From: Lepus europaeus | Lineage: Eukaryota; Chordata; Mammalia; Lagomorpha; Leporidae | Reading direction: 5' to 3' | DNA: 64,000 bases | Assembly: GCF_033115175.1 (NCBI RefSeq) | Contig: NC_084835.1 | Location: forward strand, 97,680,448 to 97,744,447 | Shown: piece after piece, positions 23,498 to 35,746 of the stretch | Position numbering within the stretch: the stretch's first letter is position 1 | How the letters are laid out: each line of letters begins with the position of its first letter | The notes under the pieces: generated by a model | Told to the model about the DNA's origin: nothing | Seen by the model: only the letters and a program-made list of their open reading frames with translations | The model's database searches: none | Program-made: the position numbers and the translations under genes

Positions 23498-23842
23498 TGG
23501 AGCTGGCACCGTGGCACAGTGAGTAAAGCTGCCATCTGTAGTGCCAGCATACCATATGAGCACCGGTTCAAGTCCCAACTGCTCTACTTCCAATCCAGCT
23601 CCCTGTTAATGCACCTGGGAAAGCCGTGGAAGATGGCCCAAGTGCTTGGGCCTCTGCTACCCACATGGGAGACTCAGATGGAGTTCTAGGGACCTGGCTT
23701 CAATCTGGCCCAGCCCCACCCATGGCAGCATCTGGGGAGTGAACCAGCGGATAGAAGATATTCTCTCTCTCTCTCTCTCTCTCTCTTGCTCTCGCTCTCT
23801 CCCCTCTTCCTGTCTTTCAAATACATAAATCTTAAAGAAAAT
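23498..23842 (+). mobile_element. CSINE
   Basis: Full length from GAGCTGGCACCGTGGCACAG to AAATACATAAATCTTAAAG. Moderately diverged. Confidence 0.9.
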
Positions 23843-24435
23843 AAGAAATTATTGTTACCATCTCCTGTGTTAATCATTAAGCCCTCTGACTTAGCTTTTG
23901 AAATCAAGATGTTAGTGCTTTGAATGCTAACTAACCACTCCTAGGAAGTGGATTAAAGATAACTCACGGCAGGAAACAACAAAAATGCTGGTTAAGTGGA
24001 ACTTGGCAAATGGAATATTGTTGCTCAGATCAAACAATCAGGAAGCTCTCTGGGAACAGGTGGGGATAGAACCCAAGAGATGGGATTCAGGGGCAAGAAC
24101 AAGGTGTGGACATGTGATTAAATAATTTGCTGCATTTTGTGTACATGAGAGTGGAGGGGAATTAGGGCTTGTGTTCATATTTGCATTGGCACAAGGTGTA
24201 TCTGGAAGGCTATATAAGAAATTAAGAAGGTACCTCTAGGGATAGAGGTGGGAAAGGGGATTGGAGCTAGGACCAGTAGAGAGGAATGGAAAAAAGACTT
24301 TCACGGTGATATACTTCATATTGTTTTCATTTTATAACCACATGAACGCATTACCTATTCTGAGCAAATAAATATAAATGATAATTTTCACATACATACA
24401 TTACACATTCATACCAAAGTATTCTACTTTTAAAA
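23843..24435. other. Unassigned AT-rich sequence, possibly an old repeat
   Basis: The end, with CACATGAACGCATTACCTATTC and an A-rich tail, resembles an old interspersed repeat whose family I cannot name. Confidence 0.4.
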
Positions 24436-24474
24436 TTATATTTATTTATTTTCTTTGTTTGAAAGCAGAGTGAA

Positions 24475-24509
<35 letters not shown>

Positions 24510-24720
24510 CTGCTGGTTCACTCCCCAGATGCCCACAAGAAGTTAGGAGTCAGGAACTCAATCCAGGCTTCCCACAAGGGTGGCAAGGACCCAACTACTT
24601 GAACAGTCACCTGCTGCCTCCCGGGGGGAGGAGGAAGCTGGGGTTGGGAGTGGAGCGAGGATTGAACCCAGGCGCTCTGATGTGGGTTGTGGGCATTCTG
24701 AGCTGCACCAGCCACCTGTC
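24436..24720 (-). mobile_element. Older CSINE subtype
   Basis: (GA)n, then CTGCTGGTTCACTCCCCAG and the CACCTGCTGCCTCCCGG variant body. Head degraded. Confidence 0.78.
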
Positions 24721-25371
24721 TCCAAGGGGTCTTGAAGCAAACTCCAACACACACAGTGATGACCCTTGCTCTCAGTCCTGCCCAGGCTTTAAGGCAGCGC
24801 CTATCAAACCCTGGGGCCGGGCATTCCAAACCATAGGGTAGTTGTATCTTGCCGGAAGATGTTGGGCATAGAAATATTCTAGACTAGAACGCCGGTTTCT
24901 GCAAAGTGCCCCTGGCTCTCAGTATACAGCCAACCACTGACCTTCAGGTCTGGGGTGTGGCACGAGCGACAGCCAAACCGGCCATCTCTCCATGTCTGGG
25001 CTCAGCGTTAGGTGCCCTTGGGACCTTCGTGCTTCCTCTGAGTGGGGTTTGGGGGCTTCCTCAAGCAAGGGTCCTTTGGTCTTCACTACACCCTCTGGGA
25101 AGCAGCATTGTCCCCCTTTGACACAAGAAGGAACTGGGTTCAAGGTCATGGGACTGATGAGGTAATTTGACTGATGGAACAGCCCACTCCATTGCTTTAT
25201 TCTGACACACAGTCAGCAGCTACGCATTAGAAATTTACACATTTTTGCATTTAAGAGCAAAAAAAGTTATTAAAAAAGTTACTTAAGAGCTTGTATTATC
25301 TTTCTTTTGATCTTTTGTCCTGATGTTTTTATATGTACTGTCATTTTTTTTTCCTGAAGGATTTAAGGAGA
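24721..25371. other. Unassigned sequence containing a MIR fragment
   Basis: Apart from the MIR at 25085-25165, nothing recognised. Confidence 0.5.
25085..25165 (-). mobile_element. MIR SINE fragment
   Basis: ACCCTCTGGGAAGCAGCATTG, then AAGAAGGAACTGGGTTCAAGGTCATGG, resembles the antisense MIR core. Confidence 0.6.
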
Positions 25372-25622
25372 GGCTGGTGCTGTGGCGTAGCAGGTAAAGC
25401 CACCCACCTGCAGTGCTGGCGTCCCATATGGGCACCTGTTCAAGTCCTGGCTGCTTCACTTCCAATCCAGCTCTCTGCTATGGGAAAGCAGTAGAAGATG
25501 GCCCAAGTCCTTGGGCCCCTGCACCCATGTAGGAGACCTGGAAGAAGCTCCTGGCTCCTGGCTTTGGATCGGTGCATCTCTGACCATTGAGGCCATCTGG
25601 GGAGTGAACCGGCGGATAGAAG

Positions 25623-25666
<44 letters not shown>

Positions 25667-25738
25667 CTCATTCTCTCCCTGTATGTAACTCTCATTTCCA
25701 AATAAATAAATCAATCTTTCATACATTAAAAAAAAAAG
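25372..25738 (+). mobile_element. CSINE with 42-base CT run
   Basis: Full length from GAGGCTGGTGCTGTGGCGTAG to an AATAAA-rich tail. Confidence 0.92.
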
Positions 25739-26525
25739 ACCTGGGGAAATGGAGGGGAGAAAGACCACCTAGATGGGGCTGTAACCTTTCCCCTGCCACA
25801 GCTCAAAGGGAGTCCCCTTGCCCCATCCTGGGACTCGTCCCAATCCTGAGGGCAGACTGTGGCATGCTGGTAAAATGGCAGGCTGGCCACACCAACATTT
25901 CTGGCTTCCCCTGCTGAGTCATTTGCAAATGGCCCCTTCCGGAGGGTGAAATGTTCTCAGGAGAGGCACCACTTGACCGGTGAGCGCCACTCTGCATCCG
26001 AGACTTCCACCTCTGACTCACTCACTTCCTGCACTCTCAGGCCAGGTAAAGGTCACCCTGTGCAGGGCGGTGGCACACAGGGCCACCTCTCTGTGCCATA
26101 TGCACTCTGATCTCCATGGCTCCGAGTTGCATTACCTGAAATTATCTGCGTTGTCTAGGAACCTGCGTTATCCAGGAACCATGAGATTGCATTTCCCACT
26201 GGATTCTTGCGTTGATGGAGGAGGAAGGTCAGTAGGGGTAGGAGGGAAGTTAGGACTTTGGTGGGAAAACAAGACCCAGAGCAGGAGGTGGAATCAGGTC
26301 CTGGGCTGTGTTAGGTGAGAGGGGTCTTACATTTGCTCTCCATTGGCAGAGCCTGGGACTGATTTGCTGCTGTCTCTAGTGCTGGGCTCAGCTGGGGCGG
26401 TTTCCTGGGCTGTGCCTGGTGCAGTTGCACAGGGCCCCACAATTGGAAGCATCCCATCCTGTTGTCACCATATAGAAATCTTGCATTATTTTCTCTTTTA
26501 GTAAAAAAGTGTTTCTATTCCAGTA
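25739..26525. other. Unassigned sequence, right end perhaps L1
   Basis: 26465-26525 may be the start of the L1 3' UTR that continues after the Tigger. The rest is not recognised. Confidence 0.5.
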
Positions 26526-26710
26526 CACTAGTCCCCTCTTAACTGCAAAGGGTGCCTGAACCAGTGGATAGCATTGAACTATGTATGGACTATGTGTAGA
26601 TACATACCTAGGATAGAATTTAGTTTATCAATTAGGCACAATAAAGGATCAACAGCAATAATTACAATAAAATAGAACAATTAGCATAATATGCTGTAAT
26701 TAAAGTTAAC

Positions 26711-27010
26711 GAGCTGGAACATTGTCACACAGCGAGTTGAGCTGCTCTGACGCTGGCATCCTGTATTTGAGCACTGATTCCAGTCCCAGCTGCTCAGCTT
26801 CCAACCCAGCTCCCTGCTAATGCACCTGAGAAAGCAGCAGAAGAAGACGGCCCAAGTACTTGGGCCCCTGCCACCCACATGGGAGACCCAGCTGGAGTTA
26901 CACCCTGGCCAACTGCAGCTGTTGTGGCCATTTGGAGGAGTGAATCAATGGATGGAGAATCTCTTTCTCTGTCATTCTGCCTTTCAAATAAATAAATTCA
27001 TCTTTTTAAA
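26711..27010 (+). mobile_element. CSINE in the second Tigger
   Basis: Full length, diverged head (GAGCTGGAACATTGTCACAC). Confidence 0.85.
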
Positions 27011-27019
27011 AAAATTCAG

Positions 27020-27330
27020 GGGCCGGTGCTATGGCGTAGTAGGTTAATCCTCCTCCTGAAGTGCCGGCATCCCATAGGGGCGCCAGTTCTAGTCCCGGCT
27101 GCTCCTCTTCCCATCCAGCGCTCTGCTACGGCCTGGGAAAGCAGTAGAAGATGGATCAACTGCTTGGGAGACCTGGAAGAAGTTCCTGTCTCCTGGCTTC
27201 GGATTGACGCAGCTCCAGCCATTGTGGCCATTTGGGGAGTGAACCAGTGGAAGGAAGATCTTTTTCTCTGTCTCTACCTCTCACTGTCTGTAACTCTACC
27301 TCTCAAATAAATAAATAAAATCTTTAAAAA
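27020..27330 (+). mobile_element. CSINE directly after the previous one
   Basis: Full length. AAAAAATTCA precedes and follows it, so it inserted at the A-tail junction of its neighbour. Confidence 0.9.
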
Positions 27331-27440
27331 ATTCAAATTGTTTATTTCTAGAATCTTCCCACTTGATATTCCATGCTTTAATATAGGACATTGAAACTAT
27401 GAAAAGAGAAACTGCAGATAAGGGGTGGGGGGAACTACTG

Positions 27441-27544
27441 TGAAATATACACAACCTAAAATCTACCAACTTTAGTAATTTTTTAAAAAGATTTATTTAT
27501 TTATTTGAAAGGCAGAATTACAGAAAAGGAGAGGCAGAGGCAGG

Positions 27545-27578
<34 letters not shown>

Positions 27579-28375
27579 CTTCCATCTGCTGATTCACTCC
27601 CAGGCTGGGCTGGGCCAGGCTGAAACCTGGAGCCAGGAGCTTCATCCAGGCTTCAAACATGGATAGCAGGGGCCCGAGTATGTGGGCCATCTTCCACTGC
27701 TTTCCCAGGCACATTAGTAGGGAGCTGGATCAGAAGTGGAGCAGCCAGGACTCGAACCAGTGCCCCTATGGAATGGTGGCACTGCAGATGGCGTCCTAAC
27801 CCCCTATGCCACAGCAGTGACCCCAACTTTAGCCATTACGTATCCAGGTCAGCAGTTTAAGTACATTTGTGGTGCTGTACAGCCAGCCCCAGCATCCATC
27901 TGGTCCAGAACGTTCCATAGTCCCAGACAGAAATGTTGTGTTCATTCAGCAGCGGCTCCCCACTCCCCTGCCCCGAGTCCTGGGAGCCTTCTGTGTCTGT
28001 GAGTGTGCTCTGAGTACTTCAGAGGAGCGCAGTCACAGCAGCTGGCCCTCTGCCTCTGGTTTGCCCCTGCGGGGAAAGGTCTGCAGGAGCCGACCACGTT
28101 CCCTGCACCAGAATCTCCTTCCTGTCCAAGGCTGACTGGCGGCCATGGTGGGAACACACAACTTCTCATTTACCCATTCATCCCTCGGGGGACCTTCGGG
28201 CCGCTTCCACCTTGTGGCTACGGTGAACAATGCTGCTACGAACACGGGTGTCCAAGTTGCTATTCACCTTGTCTTTAAAATGGGAGAAAGGAGAATCAGT
28301 GGAATGTTCTATCGGAACTCTGTCACCACTCAAGGCCGATGGGAAGAAACTAGCAAAAAAGATCGTGGATGGTGA
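27441..28375 (-). mobile_element. L1MC/L1ME-type 3' UTR (antisense), split by a CSINE
   Basis: GAAATATACACAACCTAAAATC at the left, CAGCAGTTTAAGTACATTTG, TGTTGTGTTCATTCAGCAG and GTGAACAATGCTGCTACG appear in the order expected of an antisense L1M 3' UTR. A CSINE (27476-27822) lies inside it with a matching CCAACTTTAG duplication. The same L1 may begin before the Tigger, near 26465. Confidence 0.78.
27476..27822 (-). mobile_element. CSINE in an L1 3' UTR
   Basis: Full length. CCAACTTTAG at 27466-27475 and 27823-27832. Removing it restores a continuous antisense L1 sequence. Confidence 0.93.
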
Positions 28376-30009
28376 CTAGGCGGGAACGATTCTTTCCTGG
28401 TTGATTTATCTTCCTCATTCACTTGCAACCATCTGTCCGTCTGTAACCAGTAGTCAGACACCTGGTGGAGGTAACAATAGCGTGGAGGAGGAGGAGAGGG
28501 AGAAAGCACAGTGTTAAACTTCCCCACTCACTGTAGGTGTCTGCCATCTCCGGGTGCTCCTTCCTGGGGACAATGAATGGAGACTGGGTGACACGTAGGT
28601 GCAGGCTCCAACCGCTACACCCCTACTTTACTATGCTTGACATTTTAGTAAGACAATAAAAAATCATTTGGAAAAAATCTGAAAAGTGTCCCTTGGAGTG
28701 GAAGACAGGAGTCTGCTCTACTTCCTGGCTTAACCCACCTCAGCTGGCTTGGTCTCCATCTTTTCGGGTTGGGAGTTTGAGACTTGGCAACAGTCCCTGG
28801 GTGCCCCAGGAGGCCTCCCAGGGCCCTGGAGTACGGACAAGCCATGCTGGGGGCATTTCCTGCTCTGCACTCTCTGGGGCACCGTCCTGGAGTGAATTCC
28901 AGTAAAATGAACATCCTGGACAGGAGAGGAGGAGGGAGGAACTCCTAGACTCGTTTCTGGACAACACTTCTGTCTTCTGCCACTGCCAAGGGCCAGCCCA
29001 GCTGAACTCCCAGGCTGTGGGCCGGGCTGTAACCCTATGCATCTTCCAGTCCCAGCCCCCACCTCCTCCTATTAGGGATTTTAACAAAAGAAGGAACCTT
29101 GAACCAGATCCTAATACTCTATCAGCCTTTCATGTGGTCCTGGGACATCTGCTTGAGAAACCGCAGGCTGCAGGGTGAGTCACTGGCCCCCGTCTGTCAT
29201 TGGCTGGGAGAATCTCCTGATCCAGGGGAGCGGAGCTCCTGTGTCGCCTATTGGAAGGGAGCAGGCCCCCGGGCCAGCAGCCGCTGCCTGGCCCCAGCCA
29301 TGCCAGCGCCCACGGCTCCCACGTCGCCTCCCAGCTTCTCTGAGGCCCTTGGCAGCACCCAGTTTCCCGAAACTGTCTGGGAAGTTTGGAAGCAAGTCCT
29401 GACGGGGTTAGGAAGATGAGAAAGACAGGCTACAGCCCAGCCAACAAAATCTGCAAATGAGCGTCGGCCACGCCACGAGGACCGCACCTGCTTTCAATTA
29501 TGCCTGGGGGTGGCAGCCCTGATGTGATTTAAAAAGTGTGAAGCCTTCTTAATCCTGCAGAAAAATCACGCTTTCCATAGTGGCAGCTCATGCCTGGCCT
29601 GGTCTGAAGACGTGGGCCTGGCAGGCGGCTCCTGGAGCGGCCCCCACGAGGCCAGAGTCCTGCAGGAAAGCTCTGGAGTTAGTTCTCTGAAATCCTAGAA
29701 GGCTCTCCCAGGGCCACTGTCAAGAAGGAGACTGGCCGCAGTGCCTGTGGTTTCTGTCTTCCTGGGCAGGGCTGGGCCCGCGCCCCTGTGGCCACTTGCC
29801 TTGGGGACCGCAGACACGTCTTTTCTGTTTGCTGGAACACAGCTGAGAAAAGTAGTGAAGAAGCTCACGCTGGTTTGTCTGCATAGAGCGTATTTTGGGC
29901 AGCGTGGATGCCCTAAGTGTGGGCTTGGTGCAAAGAGGCAGGGGCTCACATTGTGAGTTACAATGTCAAAGATAGAACATTATTAGTTAGTAACTTTTAT
30001 TTTACTCTT
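28376..30009. other. Unassigned sequence
   Basis: Nothing recognised on either strand. Confidence 0.55.
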
Positions 30010-30328
30010 AAACATTTTATCTTTTATGGACTTGAAAGGCAGTGAGAGAGAGAGAGAGAGAGAGAGAGATCTTCCATCTGCTGGATCACTCCCCAAACGA
30101 CTACAATGTCTGGGTCTACGCCAACCTGAAGCCAAGAGCCAAGAGATCCATCCAGGTCTCCCATGTGGGTGCAGGGACCTAAATACTCAGGCCATCTTCC
30201 ACTGCTTTCCCAAGCCATTAGCAGGGAGCTGGACTGGAAGTGGAGCAGACAGGATTCAAACTGGCACTCACAGGGGATGCCAGCATTGCAGGAGGGCACT
30301 TAACCTACTGTGCCACAATGCCGGCCCT
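30010..30328 (-). mobile_element. CSINE
   Basis: Tail through to CTGTGCCACAATGCCGGCCC. Confidence 0.88.
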
Positions 30329-30349
30329 GTTGCTGATTTTAAGGAGGTG

Positions 30350-30690
30350 GTTTTTTTTTTTTTTTTGACAGGCAGAGTGGACAGTGAGAGAGACAGAGAG
30401 AAAGGTCCTCCTTTTGCCGTTGGTTCACCCTCCAATGGCCGCTGCGGCCGGCGCACTGTGGCCGGCACATTTCACAGATCCGAAGCCAGGAGCCAGGTGC
30501 TCCTCCTGGTCTCCCACACGGGTGCAGGGCCCAAGGACCTGGGCCATCTTCCACTGCACTCCCAGGCCACAGCAGAGAGCTGGCCTGGAAGAGGGGCAAC
30601 CGGGATAGAATCTGGCGCCCCGACCGGGACTTGAACCCGGTGTGCCGGCGCCGCAGGCGGAGGACCAGCCCATTGAGCCGCGCGCCGGCC
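30350..30690 (-). mobile_element. CSINE, GC-rich young subtype
   Basis: Full length, little diverged, with 5' end GAGCCGCGCGCCGGCC. AAGGA lies on both sides. Confidence 0.93.
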
Positions 30691-32474
30691 AAGGAACCTT
30701 CTTATACATCAGCCTTGGTGCTGACCCACCTGTGTTCTCTTAATGTGTTCTGCAAACTACTCCAGGGCAGTACCCTGATTCCACGGGTGAGCTCTCTGAG
30801 GCCACCTGTGTCACAAGCAGCAGGGATGACATTAAACTCAGCCCGGTCTGAGCCCAGAGCCTGTCACTGGGCGGCACACTGCTTAGATCTCTCACTCCAC
30901 CATGAGGTTGAGGCACTAGGACCCAAGGGGACTTGCTCCAGGTCTTGAATTGGTTGGTGAAGAAGCTGGGAAGAGAAGCCAGGAGTCCCAGCTCCCAGGG
31001 CAGGGTAAGGCGGTTGAGAGGGCTCGGGTGGGGCAGTAACCGTGGGCAGGCTGATGGGTGTCACTGAACCTCGAGCCTTCGTCTGTGCACTTGACACAGA
31101 GAATGGCCAGTGTGCAGTAGGGTTCAGGGCAAGTCCTCACAAAGCTCTGTGTTGATCGTGGCCCTGGTTAGGGACTCCACCAGGCAACTCTTACCGTTTA
31201 CTCTGGCCATGGTTCTATTTCATTCATAAATTTGCTCCTTGTTGGCTAAAATCATAAGCAACCTTCGATTCCTTGTCTGGAGGGGGCAGAGCCGGACGCA
31301 GGGCGTAGCCGGACACAGGGCAGGTCCTCGTGCCTTCTCACTGCCTGGTGAGTGGTAAGAGCCACAACCAGGGCTTGTGTTCCGAGACCTGGGCTGAGAT
31401 CCGGGCCGGAGCTGACGTCCTGCGAGGGAGAGAGGGCAGCCCAGCCACCGATGCCCTGGCTGGTCCTGGCTGCGCGGTCTCCTGGGATGTGGAACTTTCT
31501 CCCGGTCTTTAACGTGGATGGTTCTGGAAACAACTGGCCACACCAGAGCTGGCAGCAGTTCTGGGCCAGGGCGACTCTTGTTGAGGAGCTTTGGGAGTTT
31601 GGGGGCCCCTGGCCTGTTGTCACTTGTAGGAGTCCACGCGTGGAGGTGGCCCAGGTATCCCCACTCTGGCCACAAGCGAGGGAGAATTCGCCTTTCCCAG
31701 CCGAGCCGGGCTTGAAACCAGGTGACTTAAGTGTGGGACAATCACAGCAACTGTGAGGAGGAGGAAACCAAGGGCACTTGCTACTCACCAGCACCCCTAG
31801 GCCACTCTGCTCTCCCCATGGGAGCCCCAGGCAGAGTGGACAGCTGCAGGGGCACCCCCAGCCTGCTGGGGACTCCACAGAGGCTGCACCTTTGCTAGAG
31901 ACTTGGGCACCTTCGGAGAAAAGATCTTCCTGGAGAAAGGAGCTGGGACCCAAAAACTCCCCTGGGGCAGGGAGGTGAGGCGCCGGAGGCCCTTGGAGTG
32001 CTGTGTTCTGAGGTTGCCCCGTCCACGACGGGGGTGCCCAGAGACGGCCCTCCCCCGACTCTTGGCGGGAACCTTCTCCTTGAAGCTCTGTTCTCAGAGG
32101 CTGGATGGTGCCCCCTAGGGTTCAAAGGCTGGAATGTGTCCTTCTGGGGAAAGGCCGTGAAGGGCGGGGGAGGAGGGAAGCGGCTTGGGCAGGAACTGCC
32201 CAAGGCCTCAGTTTCTCCAGTCACCTCATGACTCTTTTGGCTTCATCTGGCTCAGAGAGTGCGGGAGGCACAGCAAGACCCTGGCGGCACTTTCTCCTCC
32301 ACGCCAAGGACTGCAAGACAGAGTCCACGGCTCCGGCAGAGGATGGGACCCCAGCGCGCGCCTGCACCTGCTCCCCAGCGGCTGGCCAAAGACAACGCCC
32401 AGCTCAGGGGGCCTTGTCTCGGTCCTGGCCATCACTACCTCTGCTCCCTAGTCCCCGTTAACGTTTGCCCTGGG
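30691..32474. other. Unassigned GC-rich sequence
   Basis: No known exon. A weak MIR-like stretch may lie near 30890-30990. The 233-codon minus frame at 31252-31953 has no domain and low-complexity composition. Confidence 0.5.
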
Positions 32475-32742
32475 GGGTGTGTGTGTGTCTGTGTCTCTGT
32501 GTGTGTGTCTCTCTCTGTGTGTGTGTCTGTGTGTCTCTGTGTGTGTCTCTGTGTGTGTGTCTCTGTGTCTGTGTCTCTGTGTCTGTGTGTCTGTGTATCT
32601 GTGTGTGTGTCTCTGTGTGTGTCTGTGTGTGTGTCTCTGTGTGTCTCTGTGTGTGTGTCTGTCTCTGTGTCTGTCTCTCTGTGTGTGTGTCTCTGTATGT
32701 GTCTCTCTGTGTGTGTGTGTCTGTGTGTGTGTGTGTGTGTTC
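32475..32742. repeat. Compound TG/TC microsatellite, 268 bp
   Basis: Almost entirely (TG)n with (TCTG)n and (TCTC) interruptions. It opens all six frames in places, which yields cysteine/valine-rich or threonine/histidine-rich false ORFs. Confidence 0.97.
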
Positions 32743-35434
32743 AGTTCCTGTTCTGAGGCTTTCAGAGGGTGTGGTAAGAATCAAATAGGAAAGGGCTTTG
32801 CAGAGGGTAAGGTTCCACTCAGTCTTAAAGGATTATTATTTAGCCAATTCCTTGAAAGAAAATCCCAGTGGGAACTTTCTCAGGCCCTGGAGGGGTGTTT
32901 CCTGGAGATCATTTCAGAGTTATCCTGTGGAACGTTTCCACCTGGCCCGCAGACTGGCGAACCCTTGTACCGGACATGCGTTCAGCCGGATCCTACCGGT
33001 ACGTGGCTGGGTCAGATACGGCCTCTGGGTATTGGCCTAAAATGTTCCCACGGTAGTGAGCTATTCACAGGCCATTAAGTGCCCAAAGCCTGCCCCTGCC
33101 ACGCTCACTCCAATTTGATTGCAATACAGACGGTCCCCTCTTTATGATGTTTATGCCGTCTGGATGGTGTGAGAGGGACAGGCAGGCAGTAAAAATCCTG
33201 CTTGGAACTTTGAGGTTTGATCTTTTGTTTTTTCCCAATGTGGAAAAAAAAGTCCCAATGTGGGCTTTCAAAAAATTTTAATTGTTAATAATTGTACGGT
33301 GCCATATGACATTTCAATACATGCCCACAATGTGCGCTGATCAAATCACGGAGGTCAACGCTTCCCTTGGCATTAGGAGTTGGGATCTCCTCCTGGGCCA
33401 GCAGCGCACAGTAGGGCCCTGTTTCTGAAGGCTGGGCTGCAGCAGCGGCTCCCGCAGTCACAGGGCTTGACAACCTGCACTGTGCACTGTTTTGATCACT
33501 TGCATGGAAGTGGTCAGCCCTGCTTTCGAAGGCAGGCTCCGTGTGAGACGACCTGGCCCGAGCGTAGGCTGCCATGCGTGCTCTGAGCACACTGAGGGTG
33601 GCGAGACCACACCGGGATGTTTGGGTCAGGGGCAGAAGTGCAGTGTCCACCGAGGATGGGTTTCTCGGGGCATCTGCCTGGCTCAGAAACACAAACTTCT
33701 AGCCATTGGGAGCCCTCCTGTTTACATACTCCATGAAACTGCGCCCAGCGTCTGCTAACCATGGCTAAGACAAACCCTGCAGGGGTGGGGGTGCAGGGCC
33801 CCACTCCCCTACTTCCGGAGCTCCCAGACCCAAAGACGCCACATCAGTCTGTGGAGTGAGGTCACCTACACTCACAGACCCTCTCCGATCTCCCCAGGAC
33901 TTCTCTTCCCTGGTCCTGCTGGAGGGACACCCTGCCATTCCACACCATCCTGTGCCACCCTGAAAAGCTTGCTGGGCGGGGCATGGGGGGGGGTGCCACT
34001 GACTCCTGTGCTTCTCCCTCTTTCTTGATCAGCCCTGACCTTCTCCAACTTACCGTCAGCCTCAGAGTGTCAGAAAGCATCCTACGTTTCTCTGTGGCTC
34101 GGCAGAGGGGCCGGACAAGCTTCAGAGACTCTTCACCAGGCACTTCTGTGGTGTGGGGCAGGACTTTGGGAAACCCAGCAGTTCCTGGGAAGCCAGACGG
34201 GCAGAAACCCAAACCCTGGCCAAGCGTACCGGGCGTCTGAGTCCTGGTGACACGCATGGTCAGGTGGGAGTGGCCAGAGGGGGGACACAGCCAGGGCGGC
34301 TGCGGGGACCGTGCCCCAGGGTTGCAGGTGCCCTGCCCAGTTCCCACGCTGATCACCGGCAGAGCTGGGTGCCTGACCCGATGCTTCCCATGCAATGTCC
34401 TGGTTAGTCCTGCCCGGGACAGTTAGTCCCGGAGGAGAGCTGTTTGCCGTGAGAACAGCACCTGCAGATGGGCCGTGTTCTCTGCCTCACAGCTGCGGCG
34501 TCAGAACATCTCACTCCCCCAGCCGCAGGGACTGGGTCAGGGCCAGCGATGTTTCAGCAGGCCTGGCGATCGGCAGCAGCACTTCCGGGGCCAGGTGCAC
34601 ATCCTCTCTCTGGCTGTCCACAGAGCGGCCGTGCAACCTTTGCCCCTCATAGACACTGAGAATGAACGCAGCCCGGAGAGCAGAGGCAGGAGCTAAAGAC
34701 TCAGTCCTGGAGATATTGGTTTGAGCTCCTGGATCAAGCTCCACCTGAAGCTCTCATAGAATTTTTTGGTCCCGATGGACCTGTGCAGCGTGCACTGGGA
34801 GGCCCCATCTCTCTGTCGTGATTTTCCACAATCATTCTTTAGACGTGGTTGTTTGGATGCTCATCCTCTGTGCACAAATATCCTGCCAGGGCCCTCCTCT
34901 GAGTCTCCCGGAGTTCAGTCTGGTTTAATGACCATTTATTTGTTCAATGAGAATGCTGCCGTATTCTGAGTCCTGTGCTGGAGGGAGAGAGAGAGAGAGA
35001 GTTGGGACGCAGTTCCTGGTTTCAAGGATGGACTCCCAGCACGTTCTTCAATGAACACGGCACACAGTGTTCATCTGCAAGTCCACACCAGGCCCAGAGA
35101 CACAGCTAAGGAGAAGGAATTCAGTCTGGGAGGCGAGCGGAGCCACCAAGGGAGGTGAGGCCAGAACAGGGGTTCGAACGACAAAGTGAGGGTGAGGTTG
35201 GAGACAAGATGCTCCTGAGTGACGGCGACTTTGCCTCACCGTGGCCGGCCTGGCTTGAAGCGAAGTTCAGTGGCATCCTCGGGTGCCCCTCCCCCGGAGA
35301 CTGGTTCTTTCCTAAGTGGGACAGCTCCTGCACGGGGGCTTGGATGAGTTCCTCCAGGCTGGGCTAAGGGCCAGGTGGCCACATGGGCCATCCTGGGCTT
35401 TTTGATTTGGAGAGAAGAGGATATTTTTGACATT
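32743..35434. other. Unassigned sequence
   Basis: Apart from a short L1-like piece (33265-33345) and a short GA run near 34984, nothing recognised. Confidence 0.5.
33265..33345 (-). mobile_element. Short L1-like fragment (antisense)
   Basis: GACATTTCAATACATGCCCAC and GTGCGCTGATCAAATCACGG resemble an L1 UTR segment. It is short and diverged. Confidence 0.45.
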
Positions 35435-35466
35435 TTAATTATTTTTATGTATTTGAAAGGCAACAA

Positions 35467-35517
<51 letters not shown>

Positions 35518-35746
35518 CTTCCATCTGCTGGCAGCTGGGGTCAGGTCAGATCAAAGCCAGAAGACCAGAATCAATCCAGGTCTCCCACGTGGGCAGCAGG
35601 GAGCTTGTGGCTCCTGGCTTCGGTCTGGTCCAGCTCTGGCCATTGCGGCCATCTGGGACGTGAACCAGAGGATGGAAGACCTCTCTCTCTCTCTGCTTCT
35701 CTCTCTCTCTCTCTGTAACTCTAACTTTCATAATAAATAAAATAAA
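35435..35746. mobile_element. Head-to-head CSINE foldback
   Basis: A minus-oriented CSINE part (about 35435-35593: tail, 50-base GA run, TTCCATCTGCTGG, CCAGGTCTCCC) joins a plus-oriented part (about 35594-35746: CTCCTGGCTTCGG, GGATGGAAGACC, CT run, AATAAA tail) at the palindrome CCCACGTGGG (35584-35593). Both lack the tRNA-like head. The minus half also lacks a short internal block. Confidence 0.85.

Larger units (their letters stand above)
26526..27440. mobile_element. Tigger/MER2-like element broken by two CSINEs
   Basis: The left part (26526-26710) begins CACTAGTCCCCTC after TA. The right part (27331-27440) ends in GATAAGGGG...AACTACTG. Two plus-strand CSINEs sit between them. The body matches the AT-rich Tigger core, with ATTAGGCACAATAAAGGATC near 26632. 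L1 3' UTR sequence appears on both sides, so the Tigger likely inserted in that L1. Confidence 0.75.

Noticed and set aside
30026-30634. Plus-strand frame of 202 codons
   Set aside because: It spans two minus-strand CSINEs almost entirely. GC-rich SINE bodies often lack stops.
31252-31953. Minus-strand frame of 233 codons
   Set aside because: No recognisable domain, no family resemblance, proline/serine/glycine-rich composition typical of GC-rich chance frames, and no splice or promoter evidence.
32479-33078. Cysteine/valine/serine-rich frame of 199 codons that might suggest a repetitive secreted protein
   Set aside because: It is the translation of a TG/TC microsatellite. All frames on both strands are open there.
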